Source: Candidatus Woesearchaeota archaeon (GTDB taxonomy: Archaea > Nanobdellota > Nanobdellia > Woesearchaeales > WJIZ01). From it: a stretch of DNA of 14,713 nt. A program made the position numbers and the translations under genes. The notes beneath the pieces are model-generated. The model was not told the DNA's origin and did not search any database. It saw only the letters and a program-made list of their open reading frames with translations. The DNA is taken from contig JAGVXW010000025.1 of NCBI GenBank assembly GCA_018303575.1, positions 1,352 through 16,064 on the forward strand. Reading direction: 5' to 3'. Positions 6,736-12,278 of this stretch are shown here, piece by piece. Within the stretch, counting starts at the first letter, position 1, and each line of letters begins with the position of its first letter.

Positions 6736-7932
6736 CTACGAGCGCATCAGGGTATATAAAGATTTCACATCCACTTCCCCAACAAGGTAGATGGAGCCAG
6801 TGACGAGGATGATGTCGTCAGGGCCTGCAAGCGTCTCCGCATGCCTGATGGCCTTGTTGACGTCTTTGACAATCACGGAGGGCGCGGAAGTCAAGGCATT
6901 AAGTTCCTCTGCGGGAGTCGCCCTCTCCGTATGTGGCTCAGCGAAAATAAAGGAATCGCAAAAGCTTGAGAGAATCTTCATCATGTTCTCCCTATCTTTA
7001 TCATTAAGAATGCCGACAACCCCGATGATCCGTTCATGTGGGAATTTCATCACCTCCTTTTTCAGCGTCGAGATGCCCTCAGGATTATGGGCGCAGTCCA
7101 GCAGCACCTTGCCGTGCTGCTCCATCCTTCCCGGCCATTCCACGGAGGCGAGGCCGTCGGCAATGGCGCGCTCCGGAACCCTTAAAGGAAGATTGCCAAT
7201 GGCCGCAAGGGCAAGCGCCGCGTTTCTCACCTGAAAATCTCCCAAAAGGTTGATGAAGAGATTTTTGTGTTTGCCAATGTCAAAATAGCCCCCTCGTTTC
7301 CTGACAGCGAGAGGGCGGACGCACCGGGATTTCCTTTCTTTCGCAATTCTTTTGATGATGCGCAACGCCTTTCCCCGGGCCATCGTTACAAGAGTGACGC
7401 CTCTTTTGATAATGCCCACCTTTTCAGAAGCAATCTTTTCCAGCGTCTCGCCTAAATAAGCAGTATGCTCAAGCGAAATCGTTGTGATGACTGAAATGAG
7501 TGGAATAATCACGTTTGTCGCATCCAACCTTCCGCCCAGCCCGGTCTCAATCACCGCGATATCGACTTTCTGCTCCGCGAAATAAAGCAAGGCCGCGGCA
7601 GTCAGCACTTCGAAATGCGTCTGATTTGTATATTCTTTTTTTATTTTCTTGAGGAGTTTCTCTAATTCAGCATTTGAAATCATCTTCCCATCGATCTGGA
7701 TGCGCTCATTGAGGACGCGAAGATGGGGAGAGGTGTACAGCCCCGTCTTGTACCCAGCCGCTCTCAGAATAGAAGCCAGCATCGCGCACGCGCTGCCCTT
7801 CCCGTTCGTGCCGGCGACGTGAATCGTTTTGATTTTCGTATGGGGATTCCCAAGTTTCTTAAGAAGAGCTGTAATCCTGTCAAGGGAAAGATTCCAGGGC
7901 TTCCCTTCCAGAGAGTTGAGCCAGGAGAGCAT
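6736..7932 (-). CDS. folC: FolC-type folylpolyglutamate synthase / dihydrofolate synthase
   Basis: Mur-ligase-family ATP-dependent amide ligase that adds glutamate to folate or pterin substrates. 398 residues, slightly shorter than typical FolC (about 420). Visible: MLSWLNSLEGKPWNLSLDRI, P-loop VAGTNGKGS (39-47), SPHLRVLNERIQIDG (68-82), ETGLGGRLDATN (129-140), SLEHTAYLG, the carbamylated-lysine motif SEKVGIIKRG with Lys171, WPGRME (266-271), and the C-domain LLDCAHNPEG (277-286). In archaea the true substrate may be a modified folate, a pterin, or a cofactor such as F420 or methanopterin, so the reaction is assigned at family level only. The start is fixed by a TATA box 26-27 nt upstream. 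Confidence 0.93.
   Translation of the reverse strand: MLSWLNSLEGKPWNLSLDRITALLKKLGNPHTKIKTIHVAGTNGKGSACAMLASILRAAGYKTGLYTSPHLRVLNERIQIDGKMISNAELEKLLKKIKKEYTNQTHFEVLTAAALLYFAEQKVDIAVIETGLGGRLDATNVIIPLISVITTISLEHTAYLGETLEKIASEKVGIIKRGVTLVTMARGKALRIIKRIAKERKSRCVRPLAVRKRGGYFDIGKHKNLFINLLGDFQVRNAALALAAIGNLPLRVPERAIADGLASVEWPGRMEQHGKVLLDCAHNPEGISTLKKEVMKFPHERIIGVVGILNDKDRENMMKILSSFCDSFIFAEPHTERATPAEELNALTSAPSVIVKDVNKAIRHAETLAGPDDIILVTGSIYLVGEVDVKSLYTLMRS
6751..6764 (-). promoter_or_regulatory. Promoter of the PAP2-EamA pair inside the folC 3' end
   Basis: Minus strand AAATCTTTATATACC, TATA centre 25-26 nt before the phosphatase ATG at 6731. It lies within the last codons of folC, so the pair can be expressed without folC. 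Confidence 0.75.
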
Positions 7933-7952
7933 ATGTTTCCAGATGTTTCTTT

Positions 7953-7965
7953 TCTATTTAAGTAT
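7953..7965 (-). promoter_or_regulatory. folC promoter
   Basis: Minus strand TACTTAAATAG, TATA centre 26-27 nt before the folC ATG at 7932, giving a leaderless transcript. Confidence 0.65.
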
Positions 7966-7968
7966 TCC

Positions 7969-8219
7969 TAAACTATAATTGGCGATAGTATAGCGAGCGC
8001 ATGATATTTTCGCAAACCTTGAGTGTAGCGAGAGGATTCAAACGAAGTGAGATATAAATGCGTTCGCTTATTACGAGACGCACTGCTGAACCTATCGTTG
8101 TAAAAATTACGGACATATCGTGCGTCGAGTATAATTCCGCATACCTTTTCACCCTGAACAAGAGCTGCCTCTGCTATATGCGCTAGAATCGCTTCAGTAA
8201 TCCTGACTTTATCTTGTGG
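7969..8219 (-). pseudogene. Possible decayed vapC (PIN toxin) downstream of the RHH antitoxin
   Basis: A frame shifted relative to the antitoxin stays open for 83 codons but has no ATG, GTG or TTG near its front. It reads EAILAHIAEAALVQGEKVCG, then IILDARYVRNFYNDRF and, about 29 residues after the Asp, LYLTSFESS followed by LRKYHA. In VapC proteins a 'hhhDxN' strand is followed at about that spacing by 'LYxPEFxxxE..KYK', so this may be a truncated PIN remnant; the Asn of DxN and the Glu are missing and the product would be too short (VapC is about 130). The stretch is more A/T-rich and repetitive than its neighbours, with inverted pairs 7993-8002/8058-8067 and 8077-8083/8120-8126. Resemblance is weak and chance is quite possible. 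Confidence 0.25.
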
Positions 8220-8398
8220 TCAAGCTCGTCAATGTCTTTCTCCGTGAGCTTGCTCTTCCTGGCCAAGCTGTCCATGAGGTTGAGCTTTTGCGCCTGTACC
8301 CACATCGCCCTTCTGGCGATCTCGCTCCACTTGATCTCGGCGTGCTCCTTAACAATGCTGTGCAGGTCGTCTGGGATGGATAAGGTCATGTTTGGCAT
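8183..8398 (-). CDS. VapB-like ribbon-helix-helix antitoxin, without an intact toxin
   Basis: 71 residues: MPNMTLSIPDDLHSIVKEHA, then KWSEIARRAMWVQAQKLNLM, and a C-terminal tail DSLARKSKLTEKDIDELDHK. The N-terminal part is a ribbon-helix-helix DNA-binding domain (strand MTLSIPDDL, helix HSIVKEH, turn, helix WSEIARRA); the tail with 'LA.KSKLTE.D..EL..KIK.G' is the toxin-binding part common in archaeal VapB proteins. VapB normally precedes vapC, but no PIN gene follows; only the degraded stretch to 7969 does. The start at ATG 8398 is preferred over GTG 8407 because GGTGAT lies 4 nt upstream and transcription should start near 8411, giving a short leader rather than a leaderless mRNA. It could instead regulate other genes. 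Confidence 0.8.
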   Translation of the reverse strand: MPNMTLSIPDDLHSIVKEHAEIKWSEIARRAMWVQAQKLNLMDSLARKSKLTEKDIDELDHKIKSGLLKRF

Positions 8399-8433
8399 CG
8401 GTATCACCCGTTATGTGGATTATGTGAGAACAC

Positions 8434-8450
8434 ATATATAAAGATTGCGC
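8434..8450 (-). promoter_or_regulatory. Promoter of the RHH antitoxin gene
   Basis: Minus strand GCGCAATCTTTATATAT, TATA centred near 8438-8439. The 16 nt 8435-8450 are identical to 9491-9506. Predicted transcription start is about 8411, some 13 nt before the chosen ATG. Confidence 0.75.
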
Positions 8451-8485
8451 TTTGCGGCACTCATTACGTATTCCACCGTTACAAC

Positions 8486-8499
8486 AAACCTTTAAATAG
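8486..8499 (+). promoter_or_regulatory. Promoter of the small two-helix membrane protein
   Basis: ACAAACCTTTAAATAG with TTTAAATA (8491-8498) centred 28-29 nt before the ATG at 8523; leaderless architecture. Confidence 0.7.
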
Positions 8500-8522
8500 A
8501 GAATTCTCAATGACCCTCCTTT

Positions 8523-8792
8523 ATGCGCAAGCCGAACGCGTTCGAGTGGGTGCTCCTGATGATGGGCCTGCTCTGCATCGGCATCGGCTACATTCTCGTG
8601 CAGGCGATGGCCTACCAGTACGGCTTTTTCAGCGTCCAGACATCAGCCATCCTGCTGCTCTGGTTCATCTTCATCGCCTGCATCGTTCTGGCGGCGGTGA
8701 ACGAGAACAGCAAGGAGGAATTGCGCACCATCATCCGGCAGCAGCACGAGGAGCTGCGCATGTTGCGAGTTGACTTGAGAAGGAAGCGCTAG
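8523..8792 (+). CDS. Small two-helix membrane protein with a charged C-terminal helix
   Basis: Family not recognised. 89 residues: short positive N-terminus MRKPNAFE, transmembrane helix about 8-28, loop YQYGFFSVQTS, second helix about 38-60, then a charged cytoplasmic helix NENSKEELRTIIRQQHEELR (61-80) ending in basic residues, likely a short coiled coil. Both termini are probably cytoplasmic. The architecture resembles the small membrane protein at 9202-9468 in mirror order (there the charged helix comes first). It is convergent with the pilin-like gene and shares its stop: the CTAG at 8789-8792 supplies TAG to both strands. Confidence 0.75.
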   Translation: MRKPNAFEWVLLMMGLLCIGIGYILVQAMAYQYGFFSVQTSAILLLWFIFIACIVLAAVNENSKEELRTIIRQQHEELRMLRVDLRRKR

Positions 8793-9205
8793 CAATCGCC
8801 GACGAAGTCCGCGTCAATTTTCCCCTCAACGCACAGGCCGGCCGCCGTAGAGGGAACGAGCCGGACTTTCTGCACATCGCTCGAAATCGTTGATGAGAAC
8901 CAAACCTGCGAAAAGCTCCCCGGCTGGATGACAAGATCAAGGTCTTCGGTCAAAACCCCATCTTGCATGAGCATCGTCGCCTGCACGCGAGTGATGGGGG
9001 CATCGCCGGTATTCTCGAGAAGGCCATACAGCCTTCCCTCCTTCACGCAAAGCTGTGGCTGGGAATCCACGGCGACAACCGACAGGCCGGAGCACATCGC
9101 CGGAGGCGCCCGCGCCTGCCCCCACGAGATGACGAGCATTCCCAAACCGAGGGCGAAGCCGAGGAGCAGGATCGTGCTGATGAGCGGAGTCAGCCCTTTT
9201 TTCAT
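8789..9205 (-). CDS. Archaeal type IV pilin-like protein with class III signal peptide
   Basis: 138 residues. The N-terminus MKKGLTPLISTILLLGFALG, continuing hydrophobic to about residue 27, is the archaeal pilin/archaellin pattern: short positive region, prepilin-peptidase cleavage expected after Gly4 (KKG before LTPLIS), then a hydrophobic assembly helix. The remaining 110 residues look like a beta-rich extracellular domain with four cysteines (38, 53, 125, 138), probably disulfide-bonded. It would be processed by the FlaK/PibD-like peptidase at 11367-12206. It overlaps the upstream membrane-protein gene by ATGA and has GGTGA 6 nt before the ATG, so the pair is an operon. It could be a minor pilin or another surface protein using the same secretion route; no assembly ATPase or platform gene is in the window. 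Confidence 0.8.
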   Translation of the reverse strand: MKKGLTPLISTILLLGFALGLGMLVISWGQARAPPAMCSGLSVVAVDSQPQLCVKEGRLYGLLENTGDAPITRVQATMLMQDGVLTEDLDLVIQPGSFSQVWFSSTISSDVQKVRLVPSTAAGLCVEGKIDADFVGDC

Positions 9206-9468
9206 TTCCGGTCACCGAGCAGCTTCTCGATGCGCCTCTCCTCCTTCGACGTGACGACGAGATACGGCACCGCGCCAAGGATGAGGATGAGGATGCCGAC
9301 AGCCACAAGGAGCGCCAGCATCTGCGCCGTGATGCGGTCGTAGAAGAACCCGAGCAGGGAGACGATCATGAACAACCCGTACAGCGCCGTGCTCTTGTCG
9401 AGGATGACGCGCGCCTTCTCCCTCAGCATGCGGGACTGCTCGAGTTCAAGCTGGAGCTTGTCGACCAT
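9202..9468 (-). CDS. Small two-helix membrane protein upstream of the pilin-like gene
   Basis: Family not recognised. 88 residues: an N-terminal charged amphipathic helix VDKLQLELEQSRMLREKARV, transmembrane helix about 28-44 (ALYGLFMIVSLLGFF), a short DRITAQ turn, second helix about 48-73, and a charged tail KEERRIEKLLGDRK. First gene of a two-gene operon with the pilin-like gene (ATGA overlap), so it may be an accessory factor for it, but this is inference from context only. The start is fixed by a TATA box 26-27 nt upstream. Confidence 0.75.
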   Translation of the reverse strand: MVDKLQLELEQSRMLREKARVILDKSTALYGLFMIVSLLGFFYDRITAQMLALLVAVGILILILGAVPYLVVTSKEERRIEKLLGDRK

Positions 9469-9488
9469 GGCCCCTTCACGGAAAGATG

Positions 9489-9506
9489 TGTATATAAAGA
9501 TTGCGC
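9489..9506 (-). promoter_or_regulatory. Promoter of the membrane protein-pilin operon
   Basis: Minus strand GCGCAATCTTTATATAC, TATA centre 26-27 nt before the ATG at 9468. The 16 nt 9491-9506 are identical to the antitoxin promoter at 8435-8450. The palindromic element at 9509-9523 lies just upstream. Confidence 0.8.
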
Positions 9507-9508
9507 AG

Positions 9509-9523
9509 CCGGAAACCTTCCGG
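9509..9523. promoter_or_regulatory. Palindromic element CCGGAA-ACC-TTCCGG, copy 1 (candidate operator)
   Basis: Perfect 6-bp inverted arms with a 3-bp spacer. It lies between the divergent TATA boxes of the 9468 operon (minus) and the 46-residue gene (plus), about 10 bp from the first and 16 bp from the second. An exact second copy is at 10233-10247 in the same kind of position. No other copy was found in the window. Confidence 0.6.
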
Positions 9524-9532
9524 AGAAAACGC

Positions 9533-9548
9533 GGAAAAGCTTATATAG
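9533..9548 (+). promoter_or_regulatory. Promoter of the 46-residue protein gene
   Basis: GGAAAAGCTTATATAG with the box CTTATATA centred 26-27 nt before the ATG at 9570. The same 16 nt recur exactly at 12316-12331 before the AbrB gene, so the BRE and TATA of the two promoters are identical. Confidence 0.8.
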
Positions 9549-9569
9549 GACGAGCCACCCTATAGGTTC

Positions 9570-9710
9570 ATGAAAAGCAGAAAGGCTCCAGGGTTCATCA
9601 GGACGACGCTGCTCATAAACGGGCAGAAAGTGGACGCGAACGTTCCTGAAGGCTGGTTTGAAGACCAGGAGCGGAAATGGCGTCAGTCCAGGAAATCCGA
9701 GGGTTTATAG
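9570..9710 (+). CDS. 46-residue hypothetical protein
   Basis: Short gene supported by a strong, correctly spaced archaeal promoter. Translation: MKSRKAPGFIRTTLLINGQK, then VDANVPEGWFEDQERKWRQS and RKSEGL. It is basic and soluble; the middle (TTLLINGQKVDANVPEGWFE) reads like a small beta-hairpin followed by an aromatic-rich helix. No family is recognised. Its last 28 bp overlap, on the opposite strand, the end of the PIN gene. It shares a palindromic element with the divergent pilin operon. Leaderless start. Confidence 0.7.
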   Translation: MKSRKAPGFIRTTLLINGQKVDANVPEGWFEDQERKWRQSRKSEGL

Positions 9711-10186
9711 ACTTCAGAGTAGAAATCCTGCTTATCTTCATGGGTTGAGAACCCTCTCAGAAGCTTCTTATCATGGGTGCAGAGCGGCATTCTCAGCTTT
9801 TTGGCGATTGCGAGATGAATCGCATCCTTGAAATCAAGATTCGTTCCTGCGACAGAATCCAAAAATGCGTTGGTCAGCTGGACTTTCTTATCGAGCGACA
9901 CGATCTCGGCAATATGAAAGGTTGAAATAACCTCGGCATAAACCAATCGCGCAGTTTGAAGAGTCTTGTTTTCCTCCCGCCGGAGGCGCTGGATGACCTC
10001 CATTTTGGTGAGAATGGACGTAGCTAAGGAATATCCTCTAGCCGCAAGCATTGCCAGAAGGTTGTCTTTGGATCTTCCGAAAATGCGTATCCTCTTGAGC
10101 GCCTCGCTGTAGACCAGATTCGCATTTAGATAAAGGGGCCTGTAAACGGGCTGGGCGCTGCGCCTCGAGTTGCTATCCGCATCCAT
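9683..10186 (-). CDS. PIN-domain protein with Asp-to-Asn change in the first acidic motif
   Basis: 167 residues, PIN-type ribonuclease fold. First strand PVYRPLYLNANLVYSEAL carries Asn21 where PIN nucleases have Asp (usual 'YLDTN'); the codon is AAT, one transition from GAT. The other expected acids are present: Glu63 in SILTKMEVIQRLR, Asp118/Asp121 in LDFKDAIHLAIAK, and Asp139 in CTHDKKLL. It may therefore be a weakened or inactive nuclease, or RNA-binding only. The open frame continues upstream through the HIT gene region, but the ATG at 10186 is chosen because a TATA-like box lies 26-27 nt before it. No antitoxin gene is adjacent, unlike the 12603 PIN gene. It is divergent from the HIT pair. 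Confidence 0.75.
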   Translation of the reverse strand: MDADSNSRRSAQPVYRPLYLNANLVYSEALKRIRIFGRSKDNLLAMLAARGYSLATSILTKMEVIQRLRREENKTLQTARLVYAEVISTFHIAEIVSLDKKVQLTNAFLDSVAGTNLDFKDAIHLAIAKKLRMPLCTHDKKLLRGFSTHEDKQDFYSEVYKPSDFLD

Positions 10187-10206
10187 GGCAAGCGCGAGGA
10201 AGCGGT

Positions 10207-10219
10207 CCTTAATATGTTC
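10207..10219 (-). promoter_or_regulatory. Probable promoter of the variant PIN gene
   Basis: Minus strand AACATATTAAGGA, a weak TATA-like box centred 26-27 nt before the ATG at 10186. The match to consensus is poorer than at other promoters here, but the spacing fits. Confidence 0.45.
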
Positions 10220-10232
10220 GAGCCCGAAAAAT

Positions 10233-10247
10233 CCGGAAACCTTCCGG
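10233..10247. promoter_or_regulatory. Palindromic element CCGGAA-ACC-TTCCGG, copy 2 (candidate operator)
   Basis: Exact repeat of the 9509-9523 element, in the same orientation. It lies between the divergent promoters of the variant PIN gene (minus TATA near 10209-10216) and the HIT pair (plus TATA at 10259-10266), about 16 and 11 bp away. This position suggests control of both. Confidence 0.6.
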
Positions 10248-10251
10248 AAGC

Positions 10252-10268
10252 GGGAACCTTTATATAAG
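10252..10268 (+). promoter_or_regulatory. Promoter of the tandem HIT genes
   Basis: GGGAACCTTTATATAAGG; TTTATATA (10259-10266) centred 27-28 nt before the ATG at 10290. This decides against the nearby ATG at 10283, which opens another frame. Confidence 0.8.
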
Positions 10269-10289
10269 GGGCAGCCAAAATAATGCCTC

Positions 10290-10937
10290 ATGGCCGACCC
10301 CAGCGCCGAGGATCTTGCGAAGGCCGAGGAGCTCAAGAAGAAGCTCGAGAGCATGACTCCCGAGCAGCTCCGCGAGTTCCAGAAGAAGAACTGCATCTTC
10401 TGCCAGATTGGGTCAGGCAAGGTGAACGCGAAGAAAGTCTACGAAGATGAAGATGTACTGGGCATTCTCGATATCAATCCCGCCAACCCGGGCCACGTGC
10501 TCCTGATGCCGAAGGAGCATCACATGATCCTGCCGCAGCTCCCTGACGAGCTGCGGGAGCATATCTTCATCGTCGCGAAGAAGATCAGCAATGATTTGCT
10601 GAAAGCCCTGGACGCGCGTGGTACCAATATCATCGTGATGAACGGCCCGGTAGCGGGCCAAAGAGCCCAGCACTTCATCGCCCATATCATCCCAAGGAAA
10701 GAGGGCGACGGCCTCAGCTTCACGCTTCCTTCCGCCAAGATGAGCGAGATGGAAAAGATCGAGATCGCCTCCGCGGTGGGGGACCGGCTTCACGTGCTTC
10801 TGGGATTGAAGAAAGAGGAGGAGGAAAAGCCGAGGAAGAAAGCTGCCTCGGAAACTCCCAAAACTCCCCCAAAAAAAGAATCCAAAAAGCCGGGCAAGGT
10901 TGATCTGGACGACATCCTGAAGGTGCTCCATGGCTGA
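10290..10937 (+). CDS. HIT-family protein 1, extended at both ends and lacking the middle triad histidine
   Basis: 215 residues. A charged helical extension (1-33) precedes a HIT domain: CIFCQI with Cys35/Cys38 (zinc-type), YEDEDVLGILDINPANPGHV (51-70), PKEHHMIL with His77/His78, RGTNIIVMNGPVAGQRAQ and the signature QHFIAHIIPRKEGD. In the canonical H-x-H-x-H-x-x-P motif the middle His is the nucleophile; here it is His128-Phe-Ile130-Ala-His132, so the nucleophile is absent. The protein would lack the usual nucleotidyl-hydrolase or transferase chemistry, though it may bind nucleotides. A Lys/Pro/Glu-rich linker (174-202) leads to a short tail KVDLDDILKVLHG. The stop overlaps the start of HIT protein 2 by 8 nt. 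Leaderless start from its own promoter. Confidence 0.85.
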   Translation: MADPSAEDLAKAEELKKKLESMTPEQLREFQKKNCIFCQIGSGKVNAKKVYEDEDVLGILDINPANPGHVLLMPKEHHMILPQLPDELREHIFIVAKKISNDLLKALDARGTNIIVMNGPVAGQRAQHFIAHIIPRKEGDGLSFTLPSAKMSEMEKIEIASAVGDRLHVLLGLKKEEEEKPRKKAASETPKTPPKKESKKPGKVDLDDILKVLHG

Positions 10938-11403
10938 GTGCCCCTATTGCCAGCCAGCGGAGCATCCCCTCTTCGAGGATGAGGAAGTGAAAATCGTGCT
11001 TTCTCCTGAGCCCATCGTGCCCGGCCATGTCCTCGTGCTTCCGAAGCAGCATTTCACGATTCTTGAGCAGGTGCCGGACAAGCTCATCGGGAAAATCTTC
11101 GGCCTGGCGAACAAAGCGAGCAACGCGCTGTTTGAGACGCTCAAGGCGCAGGGCACCAACCTCTTCATCCGGAACGGCGTGGCCGCGGGGCAGTCTGTCG
11201 CGCATTTCGCCGTACATGTGCTTCCCCGGAAGGAGAACGACGGCGTCAACCTGCAGTGGCAGCCGCGTCAGCTTTCCGAAGAGGAGATGGCGACGGTTGA
11301 GCTGAAGCTCAAGGAAAAGCCAATTCCACCGCAGGAGCAGGTGAAGAGCCAACCCATCGAGGAGAACTATCTCTGGAGAAGCTGGAACAGGAGGCCGGGC
11401 TGA
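10930..11403 (+). CDS. HIT-family protein 2, also lacking the middle triad histidine
   Basis: 157 residues. MAECPYCQPAEHPLFEDEEV carries the CxxC pair, followed by LSPEPIVPGHVLVLPKQHFT, QGTNLFIRNGVAAGQ and AHFAVHVLPRKEND. The triad reads His92-Phe-Ala94-Val-His96: the nucleophilic middle His is Ala. A 40-residue C-terminal tail rich in Glu, Gln and Pro follows. It is coupled to HIT protein 1 by an 8-nt overlap (ATGGCTGA), and the two domains are clearly related, so a tandem duplication followed by divergence is likely. The last 37 nt overlap the end of the prepilin peptidase gene on the other strand. Confidence 0.85.
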   Translation: MAECPYCQPAEHPLFEDEEVKIVLSPEPIVPGHVLVLPKQHFTILEQVPDKLIGKIFGLANKASNALFETLKAQGTNLFIRNGVAAGQSVAHFAVHVLPRKENDGVNLQWQPRQLSEEEMATVELKLKEKPIPPQEQVKSQPIEENYLWRSWNRRPG

Positions 11404-12206
11404 ATGCCTAGTGCTGCGATCCAGCCTAAGAGGAAACTCGGCACAAAGGGAATGCCTTCCTTGACGTAGACTTTCTTCACTTTGCCCTTCCTTGCTAGTT
11501 CCTGGAGCTTCGCCACCTGCGATTTGGACAGCCCTTCCTTGTCATCCGGCCCGGCAAGAACCTTCCCGGAAACAATCACTTTCTTGGCCAGCCAGTCGCC
11601 CTCGGTCAGCTTCTCCGGCGGAATCCATTTCCGCATGCAGCTGTCCTCGACCGCCTTGATGAACATGCAAAGATAGAGCAGAAGGTAGATTAGGGCGCAG
11701 AACGTGAAGAAGAGGAAGAGGGGCTTCCAGATGAGCCAGAGGAGGGCTGACGCGATCAACGCAGAGAAGGCGAGGATTCGCCATTTCTTCCATTCTTCCG
11801 CAAGGCCTCGAAACCTCTTTATGAATGCCTCCCGATGCCGGAAGGCAAGCACCATGCTCCACGCTACTCCGTAGATCGCGCCCATGAAGAGCGAGCCGAC
11901 GAGGAAAGAGACGAGGAAAAAGTCAAGGCCGTACAGCGCGCCGAGGCCCATCAAGAGCTTGCTATCCCCGCCGCCCCACTGCCCCGCCCTGCACATCAGC
12001 CAGCCGAAGAGCCAGAAGGCGCAGAGGACAACAACGCTTGCGGCGAGAGGCCTCCAGTCCCAATCAACAATCGAGAGGTACGCGTTCAAGGCGAGACCCA
12101 TCGCGATCAGGCCGTAATTCGCCCAGTCAGAGACCTCCCGCTTCTTGAAGTCTGTGATCGTGCCTGCGAGCAGGTACACGAATGCGATGAGATGCTGGAG
12201 GAGCAT
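11367..12206 (-). CDS. Archaeal prepilin/preflagellin peptidase (A24 family, FlaK/PibD type)
   Basis: Membrane aspartyl protease that cleaves class III signal peptides of pilins and archaellins. 279 residues, about six transmembrane helices. Catalytic Asp19 lies in GTITDFKKREVSDW (15-28), the second in the GxGD-type motif GGGDSKLL (Asp81). The soluble C-terminal part (roughly 195-260) has PPEKLTEGDWLAKKVIV, GLSKSQVAKLQELA and EGIPFVPSFLLGW, seen in archaeal FlaK-like enzymes. A likely substrate is the pilin-like protein at 8789-9205. Leaderless start at 12206, fixed by a TATA box 25-26 nt upstream. The 3' end overlaps HIT protein 2 in convergent orientation. Confidence 0.92.
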   Translation of the reverse strand: MLLQHLIAFVYLLAGTITDFKKREVSDWANYGLIAMGLALNAYLSIVDWDWRPLAASVVVLCAFWLFGWLMCRAGQWGGGDSKLLMGLGALYGLDFFLVSFLVGSLFMGAIYGVAWSMVLAFRHREAFIKRFRGLAEEWKKWRILAFSALIASALLWLIWKPLFLFFTFCALIYLLLYLCMFIKAVEDSCMRKWIPPEKLTEGDWLAKKVIVSGKVLAGPDDKEGLSKSQVAKLQELARKGKVKKVYVKEGIPFVPSFLLGWIAALGIQPGLLFQLLQR

Positions 12207-12225
12207 GGCGGTTTTCCGGGGGCAG

Positions 12226-12243
12226 GATATTTAAAGATTGCCA
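12226..12243 (-). promoter_or_regulatory. Prepilin peptidase promoter
   Basis: Minus strand GGCAATCTTTAAATATCC, TATA centre 25-26 nt before the ATG at 12206. An inverted repeat TTGCCA (12238-12243) / TGGCAA (12255-12260) overlaps its upstream edge and might be a regulator site. Confidence 0.7.
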
Positions 12244-12278
12244 CTCTTGATTCTTGGCAAAGTAGTAAGAAACAAACT

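Noticed and set aside
7973..8161. 62-codon minus-strand frame with a TTG start downstream of the antitoxin.
   Set aside because: TTG start without ribosome site or promoter, no recognisable domain, and it overlaps a stretch better read, if at all, in another frame.
8405..8407. GTG at 8407 as start of the RHH antitoxin.
   Set aside because: It is inside the GGTGAT ribosome site for the ATG at 8398, and its distance from the TATA box (about 31 nt) is longer than at the leaderless genes here.
10187..10420. N-terminal extension of the variant PIN frame to 10420.
   Set aside because: It would be antisense to the HIT gene and cross its promoter and the palindromic element; the added residues look like noise, and a TATA-like box fits the ATG at 10186.
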